Shown in pieces: positions 35,119 through 48,111 of a stretch of 64,000 nt of DNA (positions are counted from its first letter, which is position 1; the number at the start of each line of letters is the position of its first letter). The DNA is from Himantopus leucocephalus (lineage: Eukaryota; Chordata; Aves; Charadriiformes; Recurvirostridae), in assembly GCA_003993805.1 (NCBI GenBank), contig RSEF01000001.1, positions 151,874,566 through 151,938,565 on the forward strand, read 5' to 3'. Made by a program: the position numbers and the translations under genes. A model generated the notes under the pieces. That model did no database searches. It worked only from the letters and a program-made list of their open reading frames with translations, and was not told the DNA's origin.

Positions 35119-38100
35119 TTATTTATTGTCGAATTAACATTAGGAAATTATCCTTCTATGTTATGTAAATTGATGAGGAAAAGCGAGAATACATGAGAAA
35201 TTAAAGGTTTACTTGACATAGAATACCAGAACTATTATAGTCCTGAAATGCTTGTTTCATAATCAAACCTGTTCATCTTTATATCTCAGAGCAAATTAAG
35301 AATGGCTGAAACACAGGAGGCCTTGAATAAATGAATATAGATGATGATGATGATGATTACTATTATTAAAGTACAAACAAAACAAAACAAAAGGCCTTCT
35401 GACTTCAAAAAGCTTTTCCTTTTTGTTTGGAGAGCCTTGGACTGCTATTGCTTCCTTGTTACCTGCTGGCAATACATTCCTTAGAATTAGTATTTGCATA
35501 TTGACTCCTAATTATTATTTGGAAATAAGTTTCTAAAATCACAATCACAATGATCTATGATTCTATAAGGTTATATTTTGTAATAGAGATTTTAGATTGG
35601 AATTAAAAGCAGTGTTAGGACACAAAACTAAAGCTTTTTGAGGACACAGTTTTGTATGCATAGGCCAAGTAAATACACACAGCCTATAAAGTTTAATATC
35701 TTGTCTTTGCTATCTGCCAGACAGAAGAGTGTATCTATCTATATTAAGTTCTTCACTACAAAACTGAACTGTAAACACCAGTTCACAGATAGACTTTTAT
35801 TGCATGTTTCTATAGTTTGACTGCTGAAGGAGAGGACAAAACAAAAGCAAAAACAAAAACATGGCAAAATGCAAATAAGCAGAATATTAATCAATATGGT
35901 AAATCCCTTCATCCTTTTAATGAATGAACCATAAATGATTTGGATATTATAATCTTGGGATGCAAGAGGATTATTTTAATTAAATAAGTTCCAAGAAGGG
36001 ATGGCTTTAGTTCAATGTATCAATATGGTATTTTTTTTGTGGTGTGGGACTGCTTTAATGTGTCAGAAATTGACATGTTATTGTGTTTCTTTTTCGGAGC
36101 TTACGTTAAATTTATCATCAGAGTCAGGTTTCCCAAGATAATTTTATGGACTTTATTTTTAGTAGAGTATCCAACAGCAATAAAACATGTACATGTTTTG
36201 CACAAGGAAGAACTCTAATTTAAACTTGTTCACGGACTGCATCATTTAACTGTACAAAGTTAGTGCCTTTAAAATGTGGGAAAGAATCCTAGTTCTCCTA
36301 GCATTTTGTCTTTATATAACCTTTGGGGGTGGGATGGTTTGGGGTTTGGTTTTTTTTTATTTTTGGGGGTTTGTTTGTTTGTTTTTTAAATGTAAACATG
36401 TAGTATTGTTTGCAAATGGTGCAGGATAACTTGTGTCTCCTTAATCATGCCAGTGTCGCACCTCTGGTCAAGGGACTTGAGGACATGGTTTGCACTTGAA
36501 AGTTTTATTCTGTCAAATCCATAGGAAGGACTGCATTCACATGTGAAGTACGTTAGTTGATTTCAGAGAAGGAATGGGAAGGCTTTTTGGGGAGGAGAGT
36601 CTTTCTATTCATCAATTTTATTTTATTTTTTAAATTGGACTGTAAGAAAAAAAATGTAGCATCTACCAGCAAATTGTCTACAGAAATATAACAAAAACTT
36701 TGGCAATCACATCATCCATACTTCAAAAAAAGATTTTTCCTGTGAAGTTGTCAGAAGCTCTAAAGGAGGAAAGATGTATGAACGCGCAAATTGACGAGAA
36801 ACTACAATGATTTATTTGTACATTATATACCTGGAATAAATGTGTCTTTAATAAAATTTTCATGTGAAGTGCAATGACAGCCCCTCACTGATTGTGAGGG
36901 CTTTAACTAGGAAAAAAAATTGTGCCTGTAACTGGCACTGAGGTCACTTGGAAGGGCACTGCCTTTGTTCATGCTATTGAATGTTCTTGTCTCTTTGCCT
37001 TTGGCCTCTAAACCAACCTGTGTACCTCCAAACCATGTATCAGGAATTTGTGGGCTAAATCCTGAAACACGCCACAAAGCCTTGGGAAGCGCTCTTTGGC
37101 CTGCAAGAAAACTATGCTGGTGGTTCTGCTTACAATTCAATAATACAGCAAATGCCATTCTGTTTTACCTCTACAGACACAGCCATCAGACGTTCTCTCT
37201 GTGCACTGCAAAACGTGGCTGCTGACACACAGGGAAGCTGTATACTTGTTTGTGTGTGTGTGAAGTCTATTGACTGACTTACGAACAAGAATGGTTTTGT
37301 CTATATTGGCAAGAGCTGTCCATCTGTAGAGCAAAACAGTTAATTGCTGGTCCTGAGGGCTTGCCATCCAAGTGTTTCATGAAGGGCTTTGTGTTGAATT
37401 TGCTCCATGGACTGCTCTTCTTGTACCATGGACTAAGTGGCCATTTGCATCTATGCATACCGCTGGGATACATATTCCCATTTAGATTAATCTGAGACTA
37501 CTTTTAGCTCAGGATTCTGCCACATTCTTTGTGCTCATCACAGCTTAAATACCTACATTTACTAAACTGGATTTGATTAGATCCACTGCTTCACAAAACA
37601 CAAGACGGTGCAATTCCCATCCCTCACAACCTCTCTGAACTCTGTGTGTGTGTGTGTTTGGAGTCAAAAACATGGTCATATAATTCTGAGACCCTTATCA
37701 TACATATGCTTGTGCAATTATTATTTCCAAATGCATTAGCAAAAAAGTAGGCCTTAGATAATGATTGAAATTCTTTTGCTGTTTGTATTTTTTCCATTTC
37801 TGTTCCATTTTGCCGATGTGTTATAATTGTTCTTCAAAGTAGCTCAATACATCTGTATGTTCATGAAAAAAGAGATGTTGTTAATGTGATACCAAGATTC
37901 TGATTTTTCTTCCTTTATTAGTGGAAAATTATCATGATTTTAACTATAGCAGTGAGGTTACTCAAGGAGTAATAAATAATTCTCAGAGTACATAGTGTTC
38001 TAATACTTTGCATTATTTCTTTTCTTTAATTGTACATTAGCAATTCAAACATAGACATAAACATTCTGGAAAGATCAACCCAGGTAATGAGGTTGTAATT

Positions 38101-39040
38101 TAAAAGTTATAATCAGTTTAAATCCTATTTATGCAGTTCATTCCAGCAACTTAAGCTGAGTTTGATTAATTAATTGTCCTAAACACAGAGCAATGAAGGC
38201 GTCATGAGTTAGCACTGATTTCTGAATTAAACTAGGTGATTTGCTCCACTGTGCCAGTTAACTCTCGTACAGGTATTCATGGGCTGGCCTAAGCTTGTTA
38301 GTTTGAATACTTTCTAGCAAGCTCATAAGGAGATAAGAAAATCCAAGCCTCTTCTCCCTATGATGACAGGCAAATACTGAAGACAATATGCCTCTTCAGA
38401 CATACCAGAGAAGACATTTTTTAATTTCTTAAACAGTTTGAAAAAGCTTAGAGCACAAAATAAAAACCTGACTGGATTCTATTTTTTATTAAAGCAACTG
38501 AAAACTACATAGAATTTATAGACTGCAAACAGATAATTTAAGTAAGATCTAACTTTTTTTGTTTTAAATATCTTTGCAATGGAAGCACTAAGAGAAAAAA
38601 TAAATTTAAAACCCGACAGAGTTTATCAGTTCAGTTAATTACAGAGCAAGAAGTTGGACATAAAATATCACATCAAAGCACAAATGAACACAAGTTACTG
38701 AACATATTATTTCTGTATAGGCTTCCAGTGCATTCCTATGGGTTTATGTCATTGTTTATGTCACTGATCTGTTCAGTTAAGAAGTACAAGATAAAAGACA
38801 CTGTACCTAGGCTTAAGTAAGTCAGTGGACTTATGAACACACATTTCAACAAGGCATTTCATGATACATTTATACTGTTGTCAAAAGTATTACATGATGC
38901 TTGTGAACATTCCCGCTAAACTAGAATTCATATGCTTCTCAATGGCGAGAAAAGGTGGGAACAGAAAGAGCTTTTAATCTAGGATGAAAAATCTAAATAA
39001 AATCCAGTGTTTGGACAGAAAACAGAGAAATCCACAGGAG
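35119..39040. other. Gene-poor DNA with simple repeats
   Basis: Includes (GAT)n at about 35,340-35,357, a G/T-rich low-complexity run at about 36,323-36,392, and (TG)n stretches near 37,248 and 37,643. No exon or repeat family was recognised. Confidence 0.5.
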
Positions 39041-39385
39041 AAATTAGGCTTCATTGTTAGGCATAAGGACTGGGGAAAATGTTACTGACAAAAGTGGGAG
39101 ACTTTTTTGTGATGTCATTGCAGTCAAGAAGGTTGGTTTTAGCCAGGCGAGGTTTAGGTTGGATATTAGGAAAAATTTTTTCACTGAAAGGGTTATCCAA
39201 CATTGGAATAGGCTGTCCAGGGAGGTGGTGGAGTTGCCATCCCTGGAGGTGTTTAAAAAAAGGGTAGATGTGGTACTTGTGGATATGGTTTAGATGTGGA
39301 TTTGTCAGGTTAGGTTAATGGTTGGACTAGATGATCTGAAAGGTCCCTTCCAACCTTAACAATTCTATGATTCTATGATTCCATA
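39041..39385 (+). mobile_element. CR1 LINE 3' end
   Basis: A 5'-truncated CR1. The sequence TTTAGGTTGGATATTAGGAA, then CCAGGGAGGTGGTGGAGT and CCATCCCTGGAGGTGTTTA, is the conserved end of ORF2 and 3' UTR. It ends with GGTCCCTTCCAACCTTAAC and repeats of ATTCTATG. Confidence 0.93.
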
Positions 39386-42300
39386 AGAGACAAGTTATTG
39401 CTCTTTCCTGAATCTAAACTGTACGGTTGATGAATACAGAGGCAAGCTGTCCTATGTAAAAATAAGAAACAAAACATCAAGGTGTTGCTATTACGACCTC
39501 CTGAGTCCCATTAAAGTTAAGTAGGATCACCAGGGCTGGTAATCGTGGAGTCTTGGTTCATTCTGGGAGTAGCTCTTGCACTTAGGGAAAGTACAGAACA
39601 GCTGCAAAGTACCTATATTAAGGCCTGTCTTTTGCCAATATGTGTGCTAGAAGAACCTCTTGCCATCATGTTCCTTGATCATTATTAACTTCACACAAAT
39701 GTCTGGTTGTAGAAGCTGTGATATTCAAGACAAAGGTAGTGGCTGAAACATTGTTAAATAATATGGTCAACTTATAAAGAAATAACAAAATGGAGTGATT
39801 TTATTTAGTTCACTCTGAAGCTCAGATACTGTATTTTTTAACCAAAGGCAGAACAAGGATTTTTATGCAGAGACAGAGTCCCAAAGTTGTTAAAGTCCTC
39901 ACCTAAAGCCTAGTTCCTCAAGTAATCTTGATAGAGATTGCCTGATTTAATTCAAAAGGTGCACTGTGCTGAGCTTCCTGGGAAAGGCTAGAAGGCAAAT
40001 ATTTGCAGAGGCAATTGAATTAGTGTTTAAATGCCAAATATTCAATAAAAAGTGCTAAACCATTATTGCTGCTAGAAGATGCACTGCTGAAGCAATTAGA
40101 TTGTAATACAGTGCACTTATATTGTAAACATAAAGAAAACACTTTTTAATATATTTCTGTTACTTCTTCTGGCTGGGAGGATTTCCCATAAATATCTTCA
40201 AAGCCACACCACTGATCTGCTTGAAATCCCCCTTGAAAGTTATTATTTTTGACTAGAAAACAGGTTCTTCAGAATAGCTACTGTCCTGATGCTGAATGCA
40301 CTGACCCACATGCAGACCTCTGTTATTGCCTTCTGACTTTCCAACTCTCTGCTCTCCACATGTCTTTATCACCTTGCTCAACTTAACACAGAGTGTACAA
40401 TAGCTTTGTTAGGGGTACATTTTTCTTCAGTTTCTGTACAACGTCAACTACAGTGTTTTTGAGTGTTTACTTTCTGGATTATAGGGTTAATTGGCTAATG
40501 CTAAGAGAAATGGGAAAGGCAACTAAGAAAAGTAAGCCTATTGTCAGCTGACTTAAAATTTGCTATTCAGAGGTCTACTTCTCCAGTGGAAATATTTTAT
40601 GAGTCTGAAAATACAAAAAGGTTGAAAACCACTGATCTAGAAAAATGGTATTGTGTTCAATGACTTTGATTCATAATCTGCAAGTCTGGGAAGCAGTGTG
40701 TGAACAGACTGCTCAGGACAGCTTTGTACTGTATGCATCAGGCTTCTTGTATATGGGATGCTCAACTACAATGAGTCGTAGCTGATGTATGTTATGACCT
40801 TTTCAGATTGGAAACCCACTTCCTGGGCATCCTAACTCTGTCCCTTAATATTGTGCTGATAGGCACTAAATTAATAGTAGGAACTGTCTTCGCCAACCAC
40901 ATCATTATATAATGAGATATCAATACCTACTGTAAATTAAAAGTCCTTTATTCACATGAAGATTGTGAGAATAAACAAAACATAAAAATTATCTAAAATG
41001 TTGCTCTTTCAATGTCCTACATGGAAGTTTCATGAAAACTTGAATATGGGAAAACACAAATATCCAGCAAGAAAGACATATTTTTTTTTTGTGACCCCTG
41101 CTACCCCATTAAATCTGGGAACCTTGGCTGTATGATGCCATTTTAAGAAGGCTGACACAGAAATGTACTGGAAGAATTTTGTTATTTTATAATCCCCAGA
41201 AAATAGGTAACTCTGAATTATGGATTCATGTCATGTGATTTTGCTTGCTTTCTTTGCATTAATACTATCACCATTTGCAGAAAGCACTTCATTTTTTTTG
41301 CCCTGGTTCAGTTTTCTGAGCAGTTTGCTTCCAGAAATTGTCTCATTTGCTGTCTCAGATGAGTGTTTGTTCTAGCACCAGAAAGAATACAAGACCAGGA
41401 CAGTATAGATTTAGGCTTGAACTGTAACAGAACTAGAGTCTGATAAAGCAATTAGGTAACATGTCAGGATAAATCTTTTTTATATAAGTAGTCATAAGTA
41501 CTTCAGAGCTGCTTTGTTATGCAGAACTACTGATGAGTTATAGCTGTTTATGTATTTATGCTTATATTAGCATTTCTTAAGGTACAGTGCATACTTACAG
41601 GCTGAGGAGACATTTTGGTGATTTCGTTGCGTTTGGCAACTTAGAGGCCTCTTCTTTCTTCTGTTTTGTGTGCAGGGTTACTTTTCTACAGCATTTATCT
41701 TCCTTTCTTCATATTACAGAAAGCCGAAAGGAAGCTTCAGTCATTCTTCAGCCATAGTAATTTGGAAAAAAGTAACTGTAATCATTGTAACCCACTTGAC
41801 CTGCTCTCCACCCTTGTGACACTTGGGACCATTTGAAGATGGTGCATGCTGAGAGTGTAGAACTGGGTTCACTGAAGGGTTAGTTGCTGTTATCTTTAGT
41901 AAACAGTTGCCAGATCTGCCTAAAACAATCACAAATTATTGCAGCTCTGCTGCACACTAGCTGAATCTGCCATATGGCAGTACTGTGGAAACGATCCAGA
42001 CATACTAAGGAGTTATTTCTTTTTTTAGCTTCCTCTTTACCCTAATAAACCATGTTTATTTGTTATTTTTACTGGTTTTGTTGTTATATAAACATAGTGG
42101 AAAAACCTAATGTGTTTTATAAATTATGACTGCTATAAAGCAAAGGTTCTGTTAGTAACTGGAGCAGTATGAAAATTTAACTTTACTTTCTGTTGGGATT
42201 TCTGACTCTTACAGGTCTGAGATATCTCCATCACTAGACCATGGCATAATTCTTACTTAGCTTATCCCAGTACATTAGTTTGGGGTTTTTTTTTTACTTT

Positions 42301-45300
42301 TGTCTTAAAATCACTGGCATACCTCTGCCTTAGTGTCTCAGAATCATGTGCTCTTAATGTGAAGAAACTCCAAGAGGTAAAAATTTTCCTTCCTTGATGG
42401 CTTAGCTCTGTTGAGCGTAATACTATGCCCCATGGGTTCTTCTGCATTTATTCTGTTCAGTCAGATAGTCAAATAAGCTTTTTAAACATGCCAGTGATGC
42501 CTCTAGCTGTTTGGCCCCACACAGGAATGCTTTTGGAATTTTTCTGGAAACTGCGATTTGGAGTCAATGTAGAGTGCAACCGCAGACAACACAAATCTTT
42601 CCCGAGGTTCTTTCTGCCACTTTTATTCAAAGTGATTACTATCAAATGTTAATTTCCACTTTCAGTGACCTATTTTTATTTTATTAAAATGTATTTGAAA
42701 TAGGATCAGATTTTAAATAATAATTTTCCCTTATGGCACAGAATGATTCATTCATACAGTTCAGATATTTTATAGTGTCTCACACAGTTTCTTTTATAGA
42801 TGCTAAAATTGGTTGCTTATGTCAGTTGCTGATATCAACTGAAAATTCACATGAATAGTAAACTATAACTGGATATTTAACTAAAATAAAAGCAGATTGG
42901 AAGTGCATAACTATTTTGAAGACAGAAAGGGTAAATTCATACCACCTTCATTCGATTTGCTTGCTAGAAGTTTAGTTGCCCTTGTTAAAGCTAATGGAGA
43001 GAAACAGAAGCAAATTCAGGTGATCTCCAGGAGGTAAATCTTTTTCCAATAATTTTATATTATGATTATTCAGAAAATCTGTTTCTAAAAATACAAAAAT
43101 TGTTGGTTTAAAACATTTCTAAAAATTAGGAATTACAATCCATTGCTTGGATTACCCATCAAAAGACATTACTCACAAGGTAAAGAAAAAAATTAAGCGG
43201 CTTTTTTAGACATGCTACATCTTTCTGGGTTTTTTTAGGTTTTGGGGTTTTTTTGGTTGTTCAGGAAACTGAACTACCACTGAACTTAGACCATTTAAAT
43301 ACAGTCCATTTCATATCCTTTTCCAATCTCCTTTTATAAGCAGCTTGGTCACTTTTTAAAATTTTACTTATATACACTCTCTGTTTTAATCTTTCAGTCA
43401 GAGAAAACATTCATTTAAAGGAGAAAATAGCACAAGTGCCAGCTTTCTGCCTTTTATATTTTTTTGTTGGTTTTGAGACTTTTTTTTGTAAAATGGATAG
43501 TGAACCAGCTCTCTTTCCAAGTTTCCCCATGTCAAGCTGAAAGCTTGACAGGAGTATTATAATCCAGAGAAGGCTATTTGGAAAATAACACAATTCTTGA
43601 CACTCTCAGATCTAGTACAGAATTCTTCATTTGAAACCACTATGTGTCCCAGACTTTAGAAAAGTTAGCTTGTCAATGTGTGCTGAAAAACAACACTACA
43701 AAATGCTCCATGTTTTTGCCTTTTGAAATTTATTTTGCTCCAGTAAAAAAAAAAAAAAAAATATTTTTTTCAGGTGACGTTTTTAGTAACAGAACCAGCT
43801 TGGTACATTCTAATTCAGGTGATATTTCAAATATTCTTGTAGGATAGACATGTATCAACTTTCCTTTTTCCTCTACTGTGGCCAGTTATATCTGGTGTTT
43901 AATTCAGTATCCGAAACCTGAAATGTTAGAATTTGAAGGGAGTCAGGGTAAAACAATAATATGAATTAAATTTTGAGGATAAATTTGGTAACCTATCGCA
44001 ATAAAATGCATTCACATAAAAATGTTGGTTGCTCAGTATTATTCATTTTTACATAGGTGGTCTGACCCAGAATGCACTGAAGTCAGAAAAAAGCTTCTTA
44101 CTGAACTTGCTGGGCTTTAAATCAAACCATGAAGCTGTTTCACCTGCGGAGTTTAAAGTACCTTCCAAAGAAAGGCATTCTTCATCATCATTTCTTCCCT
44201 TAATAAAAGTGAGAAAGAGATAAAGACAGGCACCTCGTAGAGACTCACAAAGCAATTAATGATGAGCACTAAGAATAGAATCCAATCTTTACTTGTATAG
44301 TCATAATAGCAATAGTAGAAGTAGTAAGGACAATGTTGAATAAAAGTAGAGCACTGCATAATATAGAAGTCCTGGATAATTGTGCTGTGTTGTCCTTGAA
44401 GATGTATTCAGATAAAGGAATAATTCATACTGTATTTTTATGTGTGAGTCTCTTGGATTTTGCCATGTTTCTTATTGGAATTCTCTTTCACATTTGTAAC
44501 ATAAGTAGATGAAGTCTAATCTGTCTTTACAGCAACACTTTTATTTTCTACATTTTAATCAGAGAAAGTCAGTAGAAAATAAGCTTTGTGTGCAGTGTGG
44601 TCCTGTATTCATTAATACAGTGTAAATAATATTGGTCCTTATCATATCAGTTCTTTAAAACAACTCACAGAAATCTATGCTGCAAATTTATTATTTATTA
44701 CTTCTTTTCCAACAAAAAATTGTCATGTGTGTGCATGACCATGCATCACCTACACTGATTCTTCACAGCTCTATTTCTCAGATTTTATACTTCCATTCAG
44801 CTGGATTCTTCTTGTTGTAGGTATTATAGAATTATGAAGTCCTATAAGCCCAAGATTTAAAGAAAATAAAAATCATAAATTTTAGTACTTCAAAAGGGGC
44901 TGTGGCCAAATTTTACATAGACTTTGACATATTTTCATGTGTAGATTTGCTTGTTTAAACTGCCTTTCTGTCTAGTGGGAGTTTTAATGGGTGTATAAGA
45001 ATAGTATGTAATGTTCCACAGCTTTAAGTGGATAACTGATCAGTGCAGCTTAACCCAGTATACTCTGGAAGATAATTATATAAAGAGGTGCAGATGGTTT
45101 CTCAGGGTTCAATTTTCTCCAGCACATGGTCCTCAGCACACTGGAAGAGGACCACTGTTAGCTGAGTTGGGCCAGCAAACTGAAAATGTATTTTTGTTCT
45201 ATTTACCCATTGATTCATAAAGGAAGTAGGCAAGAATCCCTACACAGAATATAACTGGGTATTTTGCCTACATCACACCTTCAAAGACCAAATAAGTTGA

Positions 45301-46500
45301 TAATACTATGTCATTGAAGGTCTGACTTTGTTACCTGTACCTGCAGGACCCACGAATTTGCTTCTGCTCTATGACAGATAAGCAAAGCTATGAATAACTG
45401 AGATTTTATCAGATCTTACATATTTCTGTAGGGGATTCTGGGATTCTGGTAGTGTTCCTTGGGTCCTGTGGCTATTTCTTGATGAAATTAGATCAAGTCT
45501 TTGTTTTCCTAAGTGATATGCAAAACTAATTTTTCTGTTAACTCAGGGTGTTCATTACTTCCATTTTGGACTGTTAGCCCTCATTTCACGTCCCTTTCTA
45601 CTCACAGGGAATTTTCAAAAATATCCTAATTGACCTTATATGATCTTTCATTTATGATCTATATAAGCAACACATTCTTTTTTACACGATTACTTATTCA
45701 TCAGTTCAATCTTATTATGGACATAGAGTTTTTTGGGCTGTCTAATACTATCTAAATAACAATGCTTCCAAATTATTATGTGAAAACATTTAGGAAGTTA
45801 CACGATAAATACACATATGTGTGTTCATATGTATGAGTGTTTGTGGGTCTGTGTGCATGGAAGACTTGGACTTAAAATACTTCAGAGGGGCATATGTATA
45901 ACAAGCAAATGTTTCTTGTATTTTGCAAAAAGTTTATATCATTATTTTCATATTCTCATAAATTTCAGGACAGATCAGTACACTCTACTGTACTGAATTT
46001 CCTTTTTAGTATGGCCATCTGCTCTATCAGAAGACACAGACATTTCATTTTGAGTATTCACTTTTACCACTTCATTGTAACAAAGCAGAAGAAAATTTCA
46101 GCATTTCAGGGTAGAAAGTGAAGATCATCTTAACTGAATGAAAACAGAAACAATGCTTTTGCAGAATGCAATTTGCAAGTTGACCAAATTGTCTCTTTGT
46201 TCTTGTAGGCAGTCTCAGGGAACCTTTACAATTCACCAGTAGCAGAGCTCTGCCTTTCGGGAGGTGGAAGAAGTTCTGATCTGAATGGAAAGACAAGCAG
46301 GAGCAGAGTCTGTGCAATCACATCAGCACTATCATAGTATGTAAGAATGAACGTTGCATTGTGCAGCAGACTAAAGGCTGCCCCACCCTTCCTTTCCAGC
46401 AAACCTTTATCTGTTTCTGTATTTAAACTGAACCACAACATTTCCCCCATATAATGGATTCAAGCACTGCTTTAGAGAACAGAGTGAGGGACTCTGAAAG
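39386..46500. other. Gene-poor AT-rich DNA
   Basis: No exon, RNA gene or large repeat recognised. Poly-A/T runs occur near 41,080 and 43,746. A stretch at about 39,490-39,570 (GAGTCCCATTAAAGTTAAG) vaguely resembles old amniote interspersed repeats but is too weak to call. Confidence 0.5.
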
Positions 46501-46519
46501 GAAAGAAGAATGAAATTTA

Positions 46520-46921
46520 TTATGAACGCTCCCTTTACTGAGAGAAGGCTCTGGGGAGACCTTATAGCGGCCTTCCTGTTCCTAAAGTGGGCCTACAGGA
46601 AAGGTGGGGAGGGATTCTTTATCAGGGAGTGTAGTGACAGGACAAGGGGTAACGGTTTTAAACTGAAAGAGGGTAGATTTAGATTAGATATTAGGAAGAA
46701 GTTCTTTACTGTGAGGGTGGTGAGACACTGGAATTGGTTGCCCAGGGAAGTTGTGGATGCCCCATCCCTCGAAGTGTTCAAGGCCAGGTTGGATGGGACT
46801 TTGAGCAAACTGGTCTCGTGGAACGTGTTCCTGCCCATGGCAGTTGGTTTGGAACTAGATGATCTTTAAGGTCCCTTCCAACCTAAACCATTGTATGATT
46901 CTATGATTCTATGATTCTGTG
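46520..46921 (+). mobile_element. CR1 LINE 3' end
   Basis: Contains GAGAAGGCTCTGGGGAGACC, AGTGACAGGACAAGGGGTAA, TTTAGATTAGATATTAGGAA and CCCAGGGAAGTTGTGGATGC. It ends GGTCCCTTCCAACCTAAACC followed by ATTCTATG repeats. An open frame across it is the residual ORF2 C-terminus and is not a gene. Confidence 0.94.
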
Positions 46922-47072
46922 AGTGGATGTATTTTACAAGCTTCCTTTTGTAATTATAGAGTAGGGCTACATGGTTAATTCATGAAATTGGTAACTACTA
47001 CAAACAATGGCTTGTGAAAATTCAATAACTGATAATCAATATACTCATATTCTACTTAAGAAGTCTGCAGGA

Positions 47073-47111
47073 ATCATAGAATCATAGAATCATAGAATTG
47101 TTAAGGTTGGA
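47073..47111 (-). mobile_element. CR1 3' tail entering the 1,000-N gap
   Basis: Three CATAGAAT repeats followed by TGTTAAGGTTGGA: the reverse complement of a CR1 3' end. The element body would lie inside the gap at 47,112. Confidence 0.88.
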
Positions 47112-48111
47112 NNNNNNNNNNNNNNNNNNNNNNNNNNNNNNNNNNNNNNNNNNNNNNNNNNNNNNNNNNNNNNNNNNNNNNNNNNNNNNNNNNNNNNNNN
47201 NNNNNNNNNNNNNNNNNNNNNNNNNNNNNNNNNNNNNNNNNNNNNNNNNNNNNNNNNNNNNNNNNNNNNNNNNNNNNNNNNNNNNNNNNNNNNNNNNNNN
47301 NNNNNNNNNNNNNNNNNNNNNNNNNNNNNNNNNNNNNNNNNNNNNNNNNNNNNNNNNNNNNNNNNNNNNNNNNNNNNNNNNNNNNNNNNNNNNNNNNNNN
47401 NNNNNNNNNNNNNNNNNNNNNNNNNNNNNNNNNNNNNNNNNNNNNNNNNNNNNNNNNNNNNNNNNNNNNNNNNNNNNNNNNNNNNNNNNNNNNNNNNNNN
47501 NNNNNNNNNNNNNNNNNNNNNNNNNNNNNNNNNNNNNNNNNNNNNNNNNNNNNNNNNNNNNNNNNNNNNNNNNNNNNNNNNNNNNNNNNNNNNNNNNNNN
47601 NNNNNNNNNNNNNNNNNNNNNNNNNNNNNNNNNNNNNNNNNNNNNNNNNNNNNNNNNNNNNNNNNNNNNNNNNNNNNNNNNNNNNNNNNNNNNNNNNNNN
47701 NNNNNNNNNNNNNNNNNNNNNNNNNNNNNNNNNNNNNNNNNNNNNNNNNNNNNNNNNNNNNNNNNNNNNNNNNNNNNNNNNNNNNNNNNNNNNNNNNNNN
47801 NNNNNNNNNNNNNNNNNNNNNNNNNNNNNNNNNNNNNNNNNNNNNNNNNNNNNNNNNNNNNNNNNNNNNNNNNNNNNNNNNNNNNNNNNNNNNNNNNNNN
47901 NNNNNNNNNNNNNNNNNNNNNNNNNNNNNNNNNNNNNNNNNNNNNNNNNNNNNNNNNNNNNNNNNNNNNNNNNNNNNNNNNNNNNNNNNNNNNNNNNNNN
48001 NNNNNNNNNNNNNNNNNNNNNNNNNNNNNNNNNNNNNNNNNNNNNNNNNNNNNNNNNNNNNNNNNNNNNNNNNNNNNNNNNNNNNNNNNNNNNNNNNNNN
48101 NNNNNNNNNNN
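47112..48111. other. Assembly gap (1,000 Ns)
   Basis: Exactly 1,000 Ns, a nominal gap size. The left edge is a CR1 tail, the right edge is unique sequence, so repeat content probably caused the break. Confidence 0.99.

Noticed and set aside
39490..39570. 5S rRNA-like or ancient SINE-like sequence (AAGTTAAGTAGGATCACC)
   Set aside because: Only about 12 of 16 bases resemble 5S rRNA and the rest does not align; too weak to call.
46510..46869. 119-codon open frame
   Set aside because: It is the residual C-terminal ORF2 and 3' UTR of a CR1 element ending in ATTCTATG repeats.
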